Assembly (NCBI RefSeq): GCF_003994855.1
Contig: NZ_CP034142.1
Coordinates: forward strand, 3,720,001-3,784,000
Origin: Marinobacter sp. NP-4(2019)
GTDB lineage: Bacteria; Pseudomonadota; Gammaproteobacteria; Pseudomonadales; Oleiphilaceae
Reading direction: 5' to 3'
DNA length: 64,000 nt
The notes under the pieces are model-generated. The model did not search any database. It saw only the letters and a list, made by a program, of their open reading frames with translations, and was not told the DNA's origin. Positions 1 to 13,172 of the stretch are shown piece by piece. Position 1 is the stretch's first letter. Each line of letters starts with the position of its first letter. A program made the position numbers and the translations under genes.

Positions 1-50
1 CCCTGATCCGTCACACCATGGAGATGCTGACGTCTTCTATTGCTTCTTAA
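1..50 (+). CDS. possible 3' end of an unidentified protein, cut by the window edge
   Basis: The frame starting at base 3 is open from the window edge and ends at a TAA at 48-50, giving a C-terminal tail ending in MEMLTSSIAS. It would be convergent with astB, and the REP-like palindrome just after it fits a gap between two gene ends. Fifteen residues are too few to identify a family. The minus strand here shows no start for astE, the gene that often follows astB. Confidence 0.3.
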   Translation, partial: LIRHTMEMLTSSIAS

Positions 51-58
51 AGAATATT

Positions 59-86
59 GTCGGATTAGCCGCAGGCGTAATCCGAC
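59..86. repeat. REP-like palindrome, copy 1
   Basis: Arms GTCGGATTA and TAATCCGAC flank a GC-rich centre. The sequence is the exact reverse complement of the copy at 34736-34763. It lies between the end of astB and the putative gene end on the other strand. Related copies occur at 23682, 34887 and 56298. This looks like a REP element of the kind moved by RAYT transposases; no RAYT gene is in the window. Confidence 0.75.
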
Positions 87-94
87 AAAACAAC

Positions 95-1435
95 TCAAAT
101 CTGAAAATCGTAGATGGAGCCCAGACCCAGAATACCGGTCAACTCGTCCAGAGCCTTGCGGACTTCATCCAGCAGCATCGGATCCGCCAGATCCTCCGTC
201 GACAACTCCTCACGGTAATGGGCTTCAACCCAGGTCGTCAGGCGCTCGTACAGGGCATCATTCAGCAGCACGCCATGATGCATGGCCTTGAGCTCATCAT
301 CGTTCAGTGCCACACGCAGGCGCAGGCACGCCGGGCCACCGCCATTGCGCATGGACTGTTTGACGTCAAACACTTCCACTGATGTGATCGGGCTGTCGCC
401 TTTCACCAGGTCATCCAGATAACGGCTGACCGAAGGAACCTCACGGCATTCTCCGGGCACCGCCAGCAACATACCATCGGCGATGTTCAGCAACTGACTG
501 TTGAACAGGTACGATTGCACCGCATCCTCGATGGGCACCTCGGCATTGCTGACACGCACGGCCTGCAATTCGGCGCCGGTCAACCGGCTGCGGATATCGG
601 CCAATACCTTCTCTTCCTCAAGAAAAGCCATTTCGTGGTAGAACAGAGTATTGGCATTGCCCACGGCAATTACATCGTTATGGAACACACCGGCATCAAT
701 GGCCGCAGGATTTTGCTGGGCAAAAACCACGTGGCTGTCACTCAAACCGTGCAGGCGGGCGATGGCCTGTGAAGCCTCCAGGCTTTGTCGTGCGGGATAC
801 TTTACCGGAGCCGGTGCCAGTTCATTGAAGGCTACCTGACCATAGACAAACAACTCCACCCCCGGCTCACCGTAACGGCTGCACAGGCGGGTATGGTTGG
901 CCGCCCCTTCATCACCAAAATGACTGACCGAAGGCAGTGCCGGATGATGGGCAAACCAGGCATCATCCGCAAAAATGGACTTCAGCACCCTGCCAGTTAC
1001 CACATGCTCAATGGAGCGGTGAAACTTGGCACTGAGGTTAGCCGGTGTGAAGTGCACGCGATGATCCGAGGTATCCGCACTGGGTGACACCGTAGCCGCA
1101 TTGGCGGTCCACATCGCTGAGGCCGAAGAGGCCGCGGCCAGAATCGACGGGCTTTCTTTGGCAACGGCCGCCAGCACAGCCTTGTCCGATCCGGTGAACC
1201 CCAGCGCCTTCAGCGTCGGAATGTGAGGCCGCTCGTGGGGAGGCAAAATGCCCTGAACGTAGCCCCGATCCGCCAGCCGCTTCATCTTGGCCAGGCCCTG
1301 AAGCGCCGCTTCTTTGGGGTTGGACACCGCATTCACATTGGACTTGGACGCCACATTGCCCCATGACAGACCGGCGTAATTGTGAGTGGGGCCAACCAGG
1401 CCATCGAAATTGGCTTCTACCGCGTGCTTGGGCAT
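95..1435 (-). CDS. astB: N-succinylarginine dihydrolase AstB
   Basis: This is the second step of the arginine succinyltransferase (AST) pathway: it hydrolyses N2-succinylarginine to N2-succinylornithine, CO2 and two ammonia in the cytoplasm. The protein is 446 residues, the normal family length, beginning [20 protein letters not shown]. The catalytic cysteine lies at about residue 370 in [11 protein letters not shown]. The ATG at 1435 fits the family start; in-frame alternatives are ATG at 1447 and TTG at 1465, none with a strong ribosome binding site. It follows astD by about 22 bases and is the last AST gene seen in the operon. Confidence 0.95.
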   Translation of the reverse strand: MPKHAVEANFDGLVGPTHNYAGLSWGNVASKSNVNAVSNPKEAALQGLAKMKRLADRGYVQGILPPHERPHIPTLKALGFTGSDKAVLAAVAKESPSILAAASSASAMWTANAATVSPSADTSDHRVHFTPANLSAKFHRSIEHVVTGRVLKSIFADDAWFAHHPALPSVSHFGDEGAANHTRLCSRYGEPGVELFVYGQVAFNELAPAPVKYPARQSLEASQAIARLHGLSDSHVVFAQQNPAAIDAGVFHNDVIAVGNANTLFYHEMAFLEEEKVLADIRSRLTGAELQAVRVSNAEVPIEDAVQSYLFNSQLLNIADGMLLAVPGECREVPSVSRYLDDLVKGDSPITSVEVFDVKQSMRNGGGPACLRLRVALNDDELKAMHHGVLLNDALYERLTTWVEAHYREELSTEDLADPMLLDEVRKALDELTGILGLGSIYDFQI

Positions 1436-1457
1436 GTGTCCGTCCATCAGTCGTCGA

Positions 1458-4002
<2,545 letters not shown>

Positions 4003-4036
4003 GGCAGCCTCCCCGAACACGTAGGCTTGTTGATCA

Positions 4037-5053
4037 TCATAGTGGCGCCATCCTTACGTCATCACCAGAGCTGCACTCCAGACATTTCCAGGTCTTCACC
4101 GGTACCTTGATTTCATTCCTTAGGGTTTCACCCAGGGGGGTCAGGGTGCAGCGGAATTGCTCGCCCCGCCCGGCCGATATCAGGCAGGTATCGCCGTTAT
4201 CGCCTGGACTACCATGCAGTACCGCACGGCGACTGGTTACCACGGTTCTCAGGCAGTCCGTTCGGGCTTCCAGAACAGGGCCCGCGTCGAAAATGTCCAC
4301 GTAACACCCTGCACTGAAGCCTTCATGCTGCAGCAGCTCATAGGTTGGCCTGGTAAGCTCATGGGGTTGCCCGAGCGCTTCCTGGGCGGCATTGGAGAGC
4401 AAAGTGACGTAGATCGGATTGGGCGGCATCAGCTCGGCAATAAAGGTCTTGCTGAGCAGGCCTGAATACTGATCTGCGGTTTCAAAATCCATGTCGAAAA
4501 AATGCCGCCCCAGACTGTCCCAGAATGGCACTTCTCCATGACTGGTCTGGACTCCTTGAATTTCCACTACGATGCGGCTACTGAAGCACTCCCGGTGCTC
4601 GGCAATAAACATCAAGCGGGAACGGGAAAGCAGCTCGAAGGCTTCGGTTCCCTTCAGTTCGGAGTCGATGGCAAAGGCACACAGGAGCGAGGTGTCCGTC
4701 AACGCATGTGATGGGTACAGCACTTCCACCCGGCGGGATACGCCCAGTTCATGGGATGCATGGATCAGCGCATCCCTTCGATAATTATAGAAAGGCTGGC
4801 CGTTGCCAGCACGGGCATCGATACCGGCGACGCCATGGATCTTGCCGGTGGTGGTGTTCTGAAGCACAAACAGAAAGCGGGCAGACTCTCCGGTTTTGAG
4901 TTTACCGGCAAAGGAGCGGGCTGAGCAGTCTATCTTGGCCGCCAGTGCGTCTTCCTGTTTTGGCAGGGTCGATGACAACCTTGCACCCTGTTTGCCAGAG
5001 ATGCCCAGTACCTCTTGCAGGTCATCCATTTTAATCGGACGGACCAACCACAT
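4037..5053 (-). CDS. aruF: arginine N-succinyltransferase, alpha-type subunit (AruF)
   Basis: The 338-residue paralogue of the downstream aruG, beginning MWLVRPIKMDDLQEVLGIS. It shares AstA-family blocks such as the FFDMDF and FIAELMPPNPIYV stretches with aruG (FFDMEF and FIAELMPKYPIYV there). In pseudomonads the two subunits form the arginine/ornithine succinyltransferase. The ATG at 5053 has GGGAGG four bases upstream. A long hairpin element lies in the 169-base gap between this gene and astC, so operon mRNA probably folds there. Confidence 0.92.
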   Translation of the reverse strand: MWLVRPIKMDDLQEVLGISGKQGARLSSTLPKQEDALAAKIDCSARSFAGKLKTGESARFLFVLQNTTTGKIHGVAGIDARAGNGQPFYNYRRDALIHASHELGVSRRVEVLYPSHALTDTSLLCAFAIDSELKGTEAFELLSRSRLMFIAEHRECFSSRIVVEIQGVQTSHGEVPFWDSLGRHFFDMDFETADQYSGLLSKTFIAELMPPNPIYVTLLSNAAQEALGQPHELTRPTYELLQHEGFSAGCYVDIFDAGPVLEARTDCLRTVVTSRRAVLHGSPGDNGDTCLISAGRGEQFRCTLTPLGETLRNEIKVPVKTWKCLECSSGDDVRMAPL

Positions 5054-5088
5054 AAGGCCTCCCTTAATAATGGTTTTGGCTACTTTTG

Positions 5089-5190
5089 GGATAGGTGTAG
5101 GGGGGGGACGATTATTTTTTCGCCTTGGAACTCGCTGCGCTCAGACAGGCGGCGCAAAAAATAATCGTCACCCCACCTACACTCGTATCC
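5089..5190. repeat. long hairpin element with shared core, copy 1
   Basis: An inverted repeat of about 100 bases. The left arm 5089-5124 pairs with the right arm 5154-5190 apart from a few indels; both contain GACGATTATTTTTT when read in the same direction. The loop 5125-5153 carries the core TGTCTGAGCGCAGCGAGTTC on the minus strand. The same core recurs at 8104-8132 between entirely different arms. It sits between astC and aruF inside the operon and could act as an mRNA processing or stability hairpin. Confidence 0.8.
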
Positions 5191-5222
5191 TTGTGTTTGC
5201 CTTCCCTGAACCCACTGCCGTG

Positions 5223-6836
<1,614 letters not shown>

Positions 6837-7985
6837 ATGCAAAGCAACAAACTGAGAATGGCAATTCGTGCAACGGCTGCGGCCACTATTCTGGGGGTTA
6901 GTGCGCAGGCCAACGCAGTCAGCTTCAACGCTGGCGACTACGACGTAAGCCTGTATGGCTATGGTCGCCTCAATGCTTCTTACGATATTGACAGCAACCA
7001 GGCGCTGAGCACGCGGTCTGGTTCATACAGTGGTCTCGTCAACAACGACGATGCCCCAGACGGCCACTTCGGCGCGGATGCATTCCAAAGCCGGATCGGC
7101 CTGGTCACCACCTCACCGCAGGGTGTGAAAGTTAACGTGGAAGGCGACTTCCGCGGCAGCGGTGGCGGTTCACTGCGTCTTCGCCATGCCTATGGTGAGT
7201 ACAATGGCGTACTGATGGGTCAGACCTGGTCAAACTTCACCAGCTTCGTGGGTAACACCTCGACACTGGACTTTGACTCCCTGCCAGGTGTTGCTGGCTA
7301 CCAGTCCCGTACCGCGCAAGCGCGGTATACTTCCGGTCCTCTGTCCATCTCCCTGGAAGATCCGCAAAGCTCTTTCCTCTCGGGCGACGCAAATGCTATC
7401 CAAAAGGATGCCTTGCCAGCACTCACCGCTCGCCTGCAGGATTCAGCCGATGGTCTGTCGTACTCGGCCGCCGTCCTGGTTCACCAAGTAGGTTATGACG
7501 ACGGTGATAACGATGAAAGCGCCGCTGGCTTCGCAACATTCGTAGCAGCGAAAATGGCGCTGAGCGACATGATCACCGTTCAGGGCTCGCTCAGTTACAC
7601 CGATGGTGCCAACAGCTATCTGTACCGCTCCGGTGACAACTTCGGCGCTGCAAGTGCCTATGTTGATGTTGACGGCGACGTAGAGACCATTTCAGGTTAC
7701 GGTGGCTCTGTTGGTGCAGGTATCAACCTGGGTGGCGGTCGCAGCATCAACATCGGTTACGGCATGGTCGAAGTAGACTGGGACGATGCTGAAGACGACG
7801 CACTTTTTGCAGCACTGGTTGCTGACCAGAGCGAAACCAACTCTGCCGTCATGGCCAACTACCAGTGGACTCCGGTACAAAACGTCATGATGGGTGTTGA
7901 ATACCAGTTCCTGAAGCGTGAAAACGTCAGTGGCGACGATGGCGATGCCAACCGCCTGCTGTTCGCCGCGCAGTACAACTTCTAA
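6837..7985 (+). CDS. outer-membrane porin, DcaP-like
   Basis: A 382-residue protein with an N-terminal signal peptide ending near AQANA, then a beta-strand-rich, glycine- and asparagine-rich body (YDVSLYGYGRLNASYDI at the start of the mature part) and a terminal phenylalanine in FAAQYNF, the usual signal for BAM-assembled outer-membrane proteins. The ATG at 6837 has GGAGA upstream; an in-frame codon at 6822 is possible. The family looks like the DcaP-type trimeric porins of marine gammaproteobacteria, but the substrate is unknown. Its position divergent from the ast operon is suggestive only. Confidence 0.8.
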   Translation: MQSNKLRMAIRATAAATILGVSAQANAVSFNAGDYDVSLYGYGRLNASYDIDSNQALSTRSGSYSGLVNNDDAPDGHFGADAFQSRIGLVTTSPQGVKVNVEGDFRGSGGGSLRLRHAYGEYNGVLMGQTWSNFTSFVGNTSTLDFDSLPGVAGYQSRTAQARYTSGPLSISLEDPQSSFLSGDANAIQKDALPALTARLQDSADGLSYSAAVLVHQVGYDDGDNDESAAGFATFVAAKMALSDMITVQGSLSYTDGANSYLYRSGDNFGAASAYVDVDGDVETISGYGGSVGAGINLGGGRSINIGYGMVEVDWDDAEDDALFAALVADQSETNSAVMANYQWTPVQNVMMGVEYQFLKRENVSGDDGDANRLLFAAQYNF

Positions 7986-8009
7986 ACTCCTTTAGAAGTT
8001 AATTCAGGA

Positions 8010-8047
8010 GAAACCCCGGCCGAGTGCCGGGGTTTCTTCTTTTGGGG
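8010..8047 (+). terminator. rho-independent terminator of the porin gene
   Basis: A GC-rich stem, AAACCCCGGC pairing with GCCGGGGTTT around a CGAGT loop, is followed by TCTTCTTTT. It starts about 25 bases after the porin stop. Confidence 0.9.
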
Positions 8048-8066
8048 GACACCATCTCAAAAGTCC

Positions 8067-8167
8067 GGCAAGGCGTGGGTGGGGGTGTCTGGTAAAAAAC
8101 ACCGCCTGTCTGAGCGCAGCGAGTTCAAGCGGAGTTTTTTACCAGACACCCCCACCCGCGCCCTACC
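8067..8167. repeat. long hairpin element with shared core, copy 2
   Basis: The left arm 8067-8103 pairs with the right arm 8132-8167; both contain GGGTGGGGGTGTCTGGTAAA when read in the same direction. The core at 8104-8131 includes TGTCTGAGCGCAGCGAGTTC, identical to the copy at 5089 but inverted, while the arms are unrelated to that copy. A further match TTCTTTTGG lies outside both arms, separated by about 20 unpaired bases on the left. It sits between the convergent porin and flavin oxidoreductase genes. Confidence 0.8.
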
Positions 8168-8180
8168 ACCAAAAGAAGGA

Positions 8181-9446
8181 TTACTCCCCAGCCCGCAACC
8201 GAGTCCGAACCCCACGCGAAGCCATCACCCCAATTACCTCCATCAAAGAAAGCACCCCCCGATCATGAGTACGCGGCGATTTCCCCTTCCCCATACGGCC
8301 AAGCTGCCGGGTATACCAGCTCACTTCCATCAACGCCATATCGTCAATCAACCGGATACCGGTTTTAATAGGCTTCACTGCACTGGTAAACGACTCACCG
8401 GCCATAATCCGCTTCGGACAGTCAGGCTCGACCGCCAAAGGCCGCGCGATACCGACCAGATCAGTTGCACCCGAGGTAATGGCATCCGCCATCCCGGTTT
8501 CCGTGCGGAAGCCTCCGGTCACCATTAATGGCACATCCACCCGCTCACGCACCTTCTCCGCAAACTCCAGGAAATACGCCTCCCTCGCCAGCGTACTCTG
8601 CTTCACTTCACCGTTCTCTTTACCAACCCCCGCCCCCTTGGCCATCGCCGGATTCTCATAATTGCCGCCGGAGATCTCCACCAGATCAATACCGCGATCC
8701 GCCAGCGCCTCAATTACCGCCAGAGACTCTTCCTCGGTAAAACCACCCCGCTGGAAATCCGCCGAATTCAGCTTAATGCCCACATTAAAGCCATCGCCGG
8801 TTGCGCCACGAATCGCCTTATACACCTCCAACACAAACCGCATCCGTTTTTCAGCCGTACCACCCCACTCATCCGAGCGCTGGTTGTGATGAGGCGACAG
8901 GAACTGGCTCACCAGATAGCCGTGGGCACCGTGAATCTGTACCCCGCTGAAACCCGCTTTCTCCGCAATCGCCGCACTTTTCGCAAAGCGTCGGATAATG
9001 TCCTCAATCTCCGGACCGGTCAGCGCCCTCGGCGTGGCGAACATACTCCGCATCTCCTTGCGAAACGGCACCGCACTGGGAGACACCGGATCCCGGTTCA
9101 GCATCTTCGGACTCTGCTTGCCCGGGTGATTCAGTTGCATCCAGATCTGGTTACCCCCAACCTTCCCGGCCTCCGCCCAGGCTTTCAGCAATTCCAGATC
9201 CCGCTCATCCTCCAACACCACATTCTGCGGCTCACCAATATGCCGACGATCCACCATCACGTTGCCGGTAATCGACAGCCCGGTACCGCCCTCGGCCCAG
9301 GTGCGGTAAAGCCTCACCAGGTCTTTGGTGACACGGTTATCGATGGTGCCCAGGGTCTCGCTCATGGCGGACTTGGCAAAGCGATTGGGAATAACCGCTC
9401 CGTTTCTCAGGGTCAGCGGTTGCGAAAGCGTTTCAGCGGCGTTCAT
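8181..9446 (-). CDS. old yellow enzyme family NADH:flavin oxidoreductase
   Basis: A 421-residue TIM-barrel flavoprotein of the OYE/NADH:flavin oxidoreductase family. It begins with the typical LTLRNGAVIPNRFAKSAMSE block, has the HPGKQSP motif near residue 110, the FMN/substrate motif IHGAHGYLVSQFLSPHHNQR near 175 and the late phosphate-binding VTGGFRTETGM near 310. There is no C-terminal iron-sulfur and FAD region, so it is a simple single-domain ene-reductase type. Neighbours do not suggest a pathway, and the substrate is unknown. Confidence 0.9.
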   Translation of the reverse strand: MNAAETLSQPLTLRNGAVIPNRFAKSAMSETLGTIDNRVTKDLVRLYRTWAEGGTGLSITGNVMVDRRHIGEPQNVVLEDERDLELLKAWAEAGKVGGNQIWMQLNHPGKQSPKMLNRDPVSPSAVPFRKEMRSMFATPRALTGPEIEDIIRRFAKSAAIAEKAGFSGVQIHGAHGYLVSQFLSPHHNQRSDEWGGTAEKRMRFVLEVYKAIRGATGDGFNVGIKLNSADFQRGGFTEEESLAVIEALADRGIDLVEISGGNYENPAMAKGAGVGKENGEVKQSTLAREAYFLEFAEKVRERVDVPLMVTGGFRTETGMADAITSGATDLVGIARPLAVEPDCPKRIMAGESFTSAVKPIKTGIRLIDDMALMEVSWYTRQLGRMGKGKSPRTHDRGVLSLMEVIGVMASRGVRTRLRAGE

Positions 9447-9602
9447 TGATCGGTCTCCGTAGGATGTATGGGTTTATCCGAGGGCAAGAGTCGATCATGG
9501 AGAGGAAACAGAGTGGCTACATTGGCCGGAAAGACCTGCAGCCTATGGCACACAGGAGTACCATAAAAGACCCTGAATACTGAATGTCAGCGAGAATGCG
9601 GA

Positions 9603-11468
9603 GTGATCGATCCGTACCAACCGACAGAAGCAGAACTGCTGGACCGGCTCTGTCACGCCAACCACCGGGTGTTGGTGGTGGGAGAGTCCGGCAGTGGCAA
9701 AACCACCCTGATCCGCCGGCTGATGGCCGGACTCGCCACCAGGGGACGCAACAGCTATTGCCTGAACTGTGACCCCGGCCTGCCCGGCTTTGGGGTACCA
9801 GGCACCCTGGCGCTGGCTCGCCTCGACGGCGGTGAATGGGCAATCTCCGCCAGCGAACCGCTGTGCACCCTGGATGCCGGCCGCTTCAGGATGCCCCTAG
9901 TGATGGCCGTCAACCGGTTGCTGGCACAGCTACCAAAACCTCCAAAGGCCACCCTGTTCCTCGACACCCCTGGGCTGGTTCGGGGTGTCGGTGGCGCCGA
10001 GTTGCTCCAGGCCCTGGCCACCACGGCTCATATCGACCTGTGCGTGGTCCTGGCCCACGAAGGCCATCCACTGCCATTGACCAACGAGCTGAAGTCCCTG
10101 CCGGCCAGGGTTATCACCATAACCTCGCCTCCTCAGGCCCACCGCTTGCCACGGACCCAGCGGGTTCTTCAGCGCAGCCAACTCTGGAAAGAGCACCTGG
10201 GCAAGGGCCACACTGTCAACCTGGCACCGGACCAGTTGACCCTGCTGGGTACGCCACCGCCCCTGAACACCCAGAAAGCCTGGCTCGGCCGCCAGGTGGC
10301 CCTGTTCCATCGGGGTGAATTCCAGACCCTGGCCGAAGTTCAGGAAGTATCGCCCACACACATACAGGTGAAAACCGCCAGCCGGCCCGTCGACGTCGAC
10401 CAACTGCTGGTGCGTAACGCCGTCTACCGGGACAACCGCCTGCACACTGCCCCCAAACCGCCCCCTAAACCAGAGCCCACACGCCCGGCGGCCTCCAGCG
10501 CCACAGAAGTAAAAGTGGAACTCGGTGCACTCACCAACATCACCCGTGAGCCCCAGGTGGCGGTACGGGCGGGAAATGCCGTGGCGACGCTGGTCAACGG
10601 TGTTACGGGCGACCCGTTATTGCAGTTGCGAATGCTGCACAAGGCCCGCAGCCTGCTGTTCGATATTGGCGATACCGGCCGGATGCCACTGCGGGCCGCC
10701 CACCAGGTCAGCGATGTGTTTATCAGCCATGCCCACGCCGACCATATTGGCGGCTTCCTGTGGCTGATCCGGTGCCGCATCGGGCATTATCCGCCCTGCC
10801 GCCTGTTTGGCCCGCCGGGCTTGCATGGGCATGTGTCAGGTATGGTGAATGGCATCCTGTGGGACCGGGTGGAGGATCGCGCTCCGAGATTTATCGTCCA
10901 CGAATGGTACGACGACCATCTCAAGCGCTGGCAGGTCACCGCTGGCGAGGCCCAGGCCACCCCTCTGGAAGCCGTGGCCATCCAGGATGGGGTTGTGCAC
11001 CGGGAGGCGGGTTTTGTTGTTCGCGCCACCCAGCTCGACCATCGGGTTCCGGTCATGGCATATGCCTATGAGCCTCACTGTCAAGCCAAGGGACGCGGAG
11101 ATCAGTTGGACGCCTTAGGGATAGTAGCCGGTGAGAAAGTCGTGTACGCCACCGATTTCCGGGACAGCCCCGAGAACATTCGCAAGCTGAGCGAACTGGC
11201 CCGGGGTGCTCACACCCTGTTCTGCGAGGCTTCCTTCCTGGTCGCTGACCAGGACCAGGCAGAACGCACCCAGCACCTGACGACCGAGGCCTGCGCCCGC
11301 ATCGCCAACCTGGCCGAGGTCCAGCAATTGGTTGCCTTTCACTTCTCCCACCGCTATGAAAAGCAGCGGGAACGGGTGTACGAGGAACTGCAGAAGTATA
11401 CTGACAGGCTGGTGGTTCCCCGGAAGAGTGAATCCCGCCCTGATGATGGCTTTGCGGCTGCTCCGTAG
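9603..11468 (+). CDS. fusion of Clp1/Grc3-type polynucleotide kinase and RNase Z-like metallo-beta-lactamase
   Basis: A 621-residue two-domain protein. Residues 1 to about 280 look like a Clp1/Nol9/Grc3 P-loop RNA 5'-kinase: Walker A GESGSGKTT at 27-35, NCDPGLPGFGVPG after it (the family's D-x-x-P-G-Q type block), Walker B-like FLDTPGLVRGVGG with D121, and a basic lid-like segment after SPPQ. A proline-rich linker (about 281-300) leads to a metallo-beta-lactamase domain with HAHADH at 376-381, ATDFRD with D518 and the RNase Z-like HFSHRY at 580-585. The start is a GTG at 9603; an in-frame stop at 9564 leaves no better start. It stands alone, divergent from the OYE gene and convergent with aceF. 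The function is inferred to be RNA cleavage coupled to 5' phosphorylation. Confidence 0.85.
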   Translation: MIDPYQPTEAELLDRLCHANHRVLVVGESGSGKTTLIRRLMAGLATRGRNSYCLNCDPGLPGFGVPGTLALARLDGGEWAISASEPLCTLDAGRFRMPLVMAVNRLLAQLPKPPKATLFLDTPGLVRGVGGAELLQALATTAHIDLCVVLAHEGHPLPLTNELKSLPARVITITSPPQAHRLPRTQRVLQRSQLWKEHLGKGHTVNLAPDQLTLLGTPPPLNTQKAWLGRQVALFHRGEFQTLAEVQEVSPTHIQVKTASRPVDVDQLLVRNAVYRDNRLHTAPKPPPKPEPTRPAASSATEVKVELGALTNITREPQVAVRAGNAVATLVNGVTGDPLLQLRMLHKARSLLFDIGDTGRMPLRAAHQVSDVFISHAHADHIGGFLWLIRCRIGHYPPCRLFGPPGLHGHVSGMVNGILWDRVEDRAPRFIVHEWYDDHLKRWQVTAGEAQATPLEAVAIQDGVVHREAGFVVRATQLDHRVPVMAYAYEPHCQAKGRGDQLDALGIVAGEKVVYATDFRDSPENIRKLSELARGAHTLFCEASFLVADQDQAERTQHLTTEACARIANLAEVQQLVAFHFSHRYEKQRERVYEELQKYTDRLVVPRKSESRPDDGFAAAP

Positions 11469-11500
11469 CCCGAAGGCTACCGGAGCGATACCGCCAGGTT

Positions 11501-13162
11501 TTACAGAAGCAGGGAGCGAATATCCCCGAGAAGCTGACTCAGCAACGTGGTGAATCGCGCCGCATCCGCCCCGTTCACCGCCCGGTGATCGTAGGACAGC
11601 GACAGCGGCAGCATCAGCCGCGGCTGGAAATCCTTGCCATCCCAGACCGGCTTCATCGCCGCCTTGGAGACACCAAGAATCGCCACTTCCGGCGTATTCA
11701 CGATCGGCGTGAACGCCGTGCCCCCGATACCACCCAGACTGGTGATGGTAAAACAGGCACCCTGCATTTCCGCCGGTTTCAGCTGCTTGTCCCGGGCTTT
11801 CTGGGCCAGGTCCGCACTTTCCGCGGCCAGCTCCCACAGTCCCTTCTTGTCCACATCGCGGATCACCGGCACCATCAGCCCGTGGGGGGTATCCACCGCA
11901 ATACCGATGTGAATGTACTGCTTGCGGATAACCTCCTTGCGCTCCATGTCCAGCGACACATTGAACTGCGGCAGTTCCGCCAGCGCCGTGGCACAGGCCT
12001 TCAACAGGAACGGCAGCGGTGTCATCTTCACACCCTTCTTCTCGCCGGCCGCCTTCTGCGCCTTGCGGAAGTCTTCCATGTCGGTGATGTCGGCGTCCTC
12101 AAACTGGGTGACGTGGGGTACGTTCAGCCAGCTGCGCTGCATGTTGTTAGCCGTAGCAAACATCATGCGCGACATGGATTCACGCTCGATCTCGCCAAAC
12201 TGGCTGAAGTCCGGCAGTTTCACACCGGGAATGCCAGCGCCACCGCCGCCAGCCACTGTGCTGCCCTGCTGCGTCTGCTGCAGCTGGCTCTTCACATAGG
12301 CCTGCACGTCATCTTTCAGGATGCGGTTTTTCGGGCCAGAGCCCTTGATCCGGGTCAAATCGGCGCCGAACTCACGAGCCAGCTTGCGCACCGCCGGGCC
12401 GGCGTGAACCTTGGCACCCGGAGTTGGCGGCTCGTAGGTTGCAGAAGCCTGTTCCGGCTTAGGCTCCTCACGCTTGCCTGCCGGCTCGGGTTTGCTTTCC
12501 GGTTTGGTATCAGCTGACTCTGCAGGTTCAGCGGATGATTCCTCACCGCCTTCTTCCACAACGGTCATTTCAACCAGGTCGAGACCTTCGGAGATCTTGT
12601 CGCCTTCGGACACCAGGATCTTGCCAATCTTGCCGGCAAAGGGAGACGGGATCTCCATGGTCGCCTTGTCGGACTCCACGGTGACCAACGCGTCGTCAAC
12701 CTCGACCTCGTCGCCCTCGCTGACGTTGATCTCGATCACCGGCACGTTGTCGAAACCATCCAGTGCTGGCACCTTCACAGTTTCCTTGCGGGAACCGCCG
12801 GATTTCTTCGGCGCCGGCTTGTTCTCCTCGACCTTGTCTTCCGATGTGGCCTCAGTCTCTGCTTCCTTGCCGGAACTTGTGTCTTCATCAGCGCCCTTAT
12901 CCTCGCCGGAATCACCTGCGGCGCCGCTGGCTTCCATCATGCCGACCACGTCGCCTTCCTTGACCTTGTCACCCACCTTGACGGTGATTTTGGTGATCTT
13001 GCCGGCACCGGGCGATGGCAGCTCCACCGACGCCTTGTCGGACTCAACCGTCAGTATCGGATCTTCTTCCTCAACCGAATCCCCCTGGCTGACGAGGACT
13101 TCAATAACCTCGACCTCGTCTGCACCGCCGAGATCCGGAACCTTGATTTCCTGTTCACTCAT
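11501..13162 (-). CDS. aceF: pyruvate dehydrogenase E2, dihydrolipoyl acetyltransferase
   Basis: The core enzyme of the pyruvate dehydrogenase complex, passing acetyl from lipoate to CoA. The 553-residue protein has two lipoyl domains with target lysines at about 43 (ESDKASVE) and 166 (ESDKATME), acidic and alanine/proline-rich linkers, an E1/E3-binding domain (VRKLAREFGADLTRIKGSG) and the catalytic domain ending in SYDHRAVNGADAARF. The motif is HRAVNGAD where many relatives have HRVIDGAD. It starts 10 bases after the aceE stop. No lpd gene follows. Confidence 0.96.
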   Translation of the reverse strand: MSEQEIKVPDLGGADEVEVIEVLVSQGDSVEEEDPILTVESDKASVELPSPGAGKITKITVKVGDKVKEGDVVGMMEASGAAGDSGEDKGADEDTSSGKEAETEATSEDKVEENKPAPKKSGGSRKETVKVPALDGFDNVPVIEINVSEGDEVEVDDALVTVESDKATMEIPSPFAGKIGKILVSEGDKISEGLDLVEMTVVEEGGEESSAEPAESADTKPESKPEPAGKREEPKPEQASATYEPPTPGAKVHAGPAVRKLAREFGADLTRIKGSGPKNRILKDDVQAYVKSQLQQTQQGSTVAGGGGAGIPGVKLPDFSQFGEIERESMSRMMFATANNMQRSWLNVPHVTQFEDADITDMEDFRKAQKAAGEKKGVKMTPLPFLLKACATALAELPQFNVSLDMERKEVIRKQYIHIGIAVDTPHGLMVPVIRDVDKKGLWELAAESADLAQKARDKQLKPAEMQGACFTITSLGGIGGTAFTPIVNTPEVAILGVSKAAMKPVWDGKDFQPRLMLPLSLSYDHRAVNGADAARFTTLLSQLLGDIRSLLL

Positions 13163-13172
13163 GGCGGTCTCC

